Assembly (NCBI RefSeq): GCF_900104965.1
Contig: NZ_LT629757.1
Coordinates: forward strand, 62,001-126,000
Reading direction: 5' to 3'
From: Nocardioides scoriae
Lineage (GTDB): Bacteria; Actinomycetota; Actinomycetes; Propionibacteriales; Nocardioidaceae
DNA length: 64,000 bases
Part shown: piece after piece, positions 61,903 to 64,000 of the stretch
How positions within the stretch are numbered: position 1 is the stretch's first letter
Layout of the letters: each line of letters starts with the position of its first letter
Notes under the pieces: model-generated
What the model was told of the DNA's origin: nothing
Database searches by the model: none
Seen by the model: the letters and a program-made list of their open reading frames with translations, nothing else
Position numbers and translations under genes: made by a program

Positions 61903-62825
61903 CGCTCTTCCTCGGCGCCGTGCTCGGCGCCGCTCTCGGCGGCGGCCTGTGGCTGGCGGTGGTCGCGGTGCTCGACGCGCGTCGCACGCCGATCGCGGTG
62001 CGGGTGCTGCCCTACGTCCGGGACCTGCCGCGGCCCGCCTCGCTGCCGGCGCCGCCCTCGTCGAGCAACGCGTTCAGCGGCGTCTTCGGGCCGCCGCTGC
62101 AGGCCGCCGGCCGGGCGGTCGAGAAGGTGCTCGGTGGCTCGGCGTCCGTGCGCCGCCGCCTGCAGCGCGCCGGCCTGGACGCCGACGTGCAGGCCTTCCG
62201 CGTCGAGCAGGTGCTGTGGGGGCTGTCGGCGTTCACCCTGGCTGCCGTGCCCTCGGCCCTGGTCGCGCTGACCTCGCCCGACCGATCGGTGCCGCTGCTG
62301 GTGTTCTGCGGCATCGCGTTCGTGATCGGGGTGCTGCTGCGCGAGAACCGGCTGACCGCCCAGGTCGCGCACCGCGAGCGGTCGATCCTCCAGGAGTTCC
62401 CGACCGTGGCCGAGCTGCTGGCGCTGTCGGTGGCGGCGGGGGAGAGCCCGCTGTCGGCGCTCGACCGCGTCGTACGACGCACCAGCGGCGAGCTCTCGGC
62501 CGAGCTCGCCCGCGTCCTGGCCGAGGTCCGCACCGGCACCCCCCTCACCCGCGCCTTCGACCAGATGGCCGCCCGCTCGGGGCTGGCCGTGGTGTCGCGC
62601 TTCGCCGAGGGAATCGCGATCGCCGTCGAGCGCGGCACGCCCCTGTCCGACGTCCTGCACGCCCAGGCCGGCGACGTCCGCGAGGCCTCGCGCCGCGCCC
62701 TCATCGAGACCGGCGCCCGTCGCGAGGTCCTGATGATGGTGCCGGTCGTGTTCCTCGTGCTGCCGGTCGTCGTGGTCTTCGCGTTCTGGCCCGGGCTGGT
62801 CGGCCTGCGGCTGGTCGTGCCGTGA
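61899..62825 (+). CDS. tadC: Pilus platform protein TadC
   Basis: A 308-aa paralogue of TadB. One N-terminal helix (LFLGAVLGAALGGGLWLAVV) is followed by a helical pair at ~105-145 and the T2SF domain (EFPTVAELLALSVAAGESPL, TPLTRAFDQMAARSGLAVVS, FAEGIAIAVERGTPLSDVL), and a final helix pair (VLMMVPVVFLVLPVVVVFAF). GTG 61899 overlaps tadB by 4 nt. It pairs with TadB in the membrane platform of the Flp pilus. Confidence 0.88.
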   Translation: MTLFLGAVLGAALGGGLWLAVVAVLDARRTPIAVRVLPYVRDLPRPASLPAPPSSSNAFSGVFGPPLQAAGRAVEKVLGGSASVRRRLQRAGLDADVQAFRVEQVLWGLSAFTLAAVPSALVALTSPDRSVPLLVFCGIAFVIGVLLRENRLTAQVAHRERSILQEFPTVAELLALSVAAGESPLSALDRVVRRTSGELSAELARVLAEVRTGTPLTRAFDQMAARSGLAVVSRFAEGIAIAVERGTPLSDVLHAQAGDVREASRRALIETGARREVLMMVPVVFLVLPVVVVFAFWPGLVGLRLVVP

Positions 62826-62872
62826 CCGCCCCGATCCCCGTCCCCACCGTCGCACCCACCCTGGAGGAACCC

Positions 62873-63052
62873 ATGCGACCGCTCCCGACCCTCATCACCC
62901 GCCTGCGCGGCCCGCGCGACGAGCGCGGCGACGTGCCCGGCTGGGTCCTCATCACCGTGATGACCGCCGGTCTCGTGGCCGGTCTGTGGGCCATCGCCGG
63001 GTCCCAGCTGGGGGCGATGCTGCGTGAAGCGCTGGCCTCGGTCGCGGGCTGA
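62873..63052 (+). CDS. Small Flp-like pilin candidate
   Basis: A 59-aa protein with a basic N-terminus (RLRGPRDERGD) and a hydrophobic helix (VPGWVLITVMTAGLVAGLWA, ~21-40), as in Flp pilins and their minor relatives. Flp pilins are cleaved by TadV-type peptidase after a Gly; here GDVPGWV could contain that Gly, but the usual E at +5 is not seen, so pilin assignment is tentative. ATG 62873 is preferred over GTG 62822 because GGAGG lies at 62863-62867, five bases before. It ends 29 nt inside the next gene. Confidence 0.65.
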   Translation: MRPLPTLITRLRGPRDERGDVPGWVLITVMTAGLVAGLWAIAGSQLGAMLREALASVAG

Positions 63053-63455
63053 CGGCCCGCCGACAGGCGCGGAGGACGGCGCGGCGGTCGTCGACTTCGT
63101 GCTGGTCAGCCTGCTGCTGGTGCCGCTCGTGCTGGGGCTGGTCCAGGTCGGCCTGGTGCTGCACGTGCGCAACACGCTGACCGCGGCGGCGACCGAGGGG
63201 GCCCGCTACGGCGCCACCGTCGACCGCACGCCGGCCGACGGGGTGGCCCGGACGCGTGCCCAGGTCCGGGGCGCGATCGCCGACCGGTTCGCCCGCGACG
63301 TCTCGGCGCGACGCACGACCACCGACGGCGTGCCGACCGTCGAGGTCCGGGTGCGGGCCGTCGTCCCGCCTCTCGGGCTGTGGGGCCCCGGCGTCGCCCT
63401 CGACGTCGAGGGCCACGGCGTGCAGGAGCCGCTGGTGACGGAGCCGGCCCCGTGA
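63024..63455 (+). CDS. TadE-like pseudopilin, first copy
   Basis: A 143-aa protein with the TadE pattern: a short polar leader, then a single hydrophobic helix (DFVLVSLLLVPLVLGLVQVG, ~24-43) followed by LHVRNTLTAAATEGARYGA. The exported C-terminal domain is beta-rich. TadE/TadF are minor pilin-like parts of the Flp pilus. GTG 63024 overlaps the small pilin gene by 29 nt; no better start is in frame before the helix. The stop overlaps the next TadE-like gene by 4 nt. Confidence 0.82.
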   Translation: MKRWPRSRADGPPTGAEDGAAVVDFVLVSLLLVPLVLGLVQVGLVLHVRNTLTAAATEGARYGATVDRTPADGVARTRAQVRGAIADRFARDVSARRTTTDGVPTVEVRVRAVVPPLGLWGPGVALDVEGHGVQEPLVTEPAP

Positions 63456-63895
63456 GGCGCGACCGGCGTGAGGAGTCGGGGACGGCGATCATCGAGTTCG
63501 TCTGGTTGGCGATCCTGCTCCTGGTGCCGCTGCTGTACGTCGTGCTGGCGGCCTTCGACACCCAGCGCGCGGCGTACGCCGCCTCGGCCGCCGCCCGCTC
63601 CGCCGGCCGGGCCTTCGTGACCGCGCCCGACACCGGGTCGGCGTACGCCCGGGCGCAGGCGGCCGCCCGTCTCGCCTACGCCGACCAGGGCCTGGACGAC
63701 GCGCCGCGGCTCACCATCTCGTGCCGGCCGCTGCCGCGGGCCTGCCTGACGCCCGGCTCGGTCGTCCGTGCCCAGGTCAGCTCCTCGGTCGACCTGCCGC
63801 TGGTGCCGCCGGTCTTCGGCACCCAGACCCCGCACCTCGACGTCGACGCGGAGCACCAGGCGCCGTACGGCACCTTCCGGGAGGCGCGACCGTGA
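63452..63895 (+). CDS. TadE-like pseudopilin, second copy
   Basis: A 147-aa protein with the same plan: short leader RRDRREESGTAIIEFVW, a hydrophobic helix (~16-36, VWLAILLLVPLLYVVLAAFD) and AAYAASAAARSAGRAFVT, then an exported domain with two cysteines (CRPLPRAC). The Glu in AIIEFVW matches the pilin +5 Glu and the Gly before it could be the processing site, so it is a better pseudopilin match than the previous copy. GTG 63452 overlaps that gene by 4 nt and the stop overlaps the next start. Confidence 0.85.
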   Translation: MRRDRREESGTAIIEFVWLAILLLVPLLYVVLAAFDTQRAAYAASAAARSAGRAFVTAPDTGSAYARAQAAARLAYADQGLDDAPRLTISCRPLPRACLTPGSVVRAQVSSSVDLPLVPPVFGTQTPHLDVDAEHQAPYGTFREARP

Positions 63896-64000
63896 GCGGC
63901 CGTCGGCGGGTCCGGTCACGACCTCGCGACGAGCAGGGCTCGATCGTGCCCCTCGTCGTCGGCCTCGCGGTGGTGGTCGCGCTCCTGGTGGCCGTCGTGG
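63892..64000 (+). CDS. Pilus-locus protein, 5' part only (TadE/TadG-like)
   Basis: The window ends inside this gene. The visible 36 residues run RPRDEQGSIVPLVVGLAVVV and on into a hydrophobic helix, as in the third TadE/TadG-type member of actinobacterial tad loci (helicase/secretion-neighbourhood TadE-like). GTG 63892 overlaps the preceding stop (GTGA). Confidence 0.6.
   Translation, partial: MSGRRRVRSRPRDEQGSIVPLVVGLAVVVALLVAVV

Noticed and set aside
62822-62872. GTG 62822 as start of the small pilin, overlapping tadC
   Set aside because: It adds a Pro/Val-rich stretch without pilin features; GGAGG before ATG 62873 is stronger.

Overview
The window is a chromosomal stretch of a very GC-rich actinobacterium. 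The division and wall (dcw) cluster has actinobacterial content (no ftsA, no ddl; sepF-yggT-divIVA after ftsZ). Marker genes (PknL/Rv2175c pair, class II DAHP synthase, DnaE2 with DUF6504 and SAV_6107-type HEPN neighbours) point to the Mycobacterium/Streptomyces/Nocardioides side of the phylum; Nocardioidaceae is my best inference, not proven. MurE carries the DNPR motif of diaminopimelate-adding enzymes. Many genes start with GTG, and several have a TANNNT hexamer 6-8 nt before the start codon, the signature of leaderless mRNAs. No rRNA, tRNA, CRISPR array, transposase or prophage gene was seen.

Layout. 1-12.7 kb: metabolic and housekeeping genes: the end of a phosphofructokinase with PPi-type active-site residues, an APC permease, a class II DAHP synthase, small oxidoreductases, a secreted SGNH esterase, Lon with an HspR-type (HAIR) operator, an S9 peptidase, threonine aldolase, and a second, unrelated DAHP synthase. 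12.7-19.3 kb: a PASTA kinase divergent from an Rv2175c-like DNA-binding protein, then polyprenyl synthase, MTHFR, a phytoene-desaturase-like flavoprotein and a YbaK-type protein; the order resembles M. tuberculosis Rv2172c-Rv2178c. 19.3-26.0 kb: an SOS-type mutagenesis block headed by a perfect LexA box (DUF6504, HEPN, dnaE2, methyltransferase, dinB), without imuB. 26.2-31.4 kb: a DUF3040 protein and a leftward moxR-DUF58-transglutaminase operon.

31.6-51.3 kb: the dcw cluster: mraZ behind five GTGG repeats spaced exactly 10 bp, a mraW-motif RNA, a 53-aa membrane protein, rsmH, ftsL, ftsI, murE, murF, mraY, murD, ftsW, murG, murC, ftsQ, ftsZ, pgeF, yggS-type, sepF, yggT, divIVA. Together these make lipid II, polymerise septal peptidoglycan, build the Z-ring and organise polar growth; most are coupled by 1-4 nt overlaps. 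51.4-58.8 kb: leftward ileS under a translational T-box, divergent from a DksA/TraR-type protein, lspA (probable CTG start), rluD, a GNAT-chorismate mutase fusion and an MFS exporter. 58.8-64 kb: an orphan glycine-zipper protein between two long palindromic elements, then a tad (Flp pilus) locus running off the window end.

Most genes are ordinary; the noteworthy signals are regulatory (HAIR, LexA box, MraZ repeats, mraW RNA, T-box, divergent leaderless promoters, large palindromes) plus a few unusual proteins.
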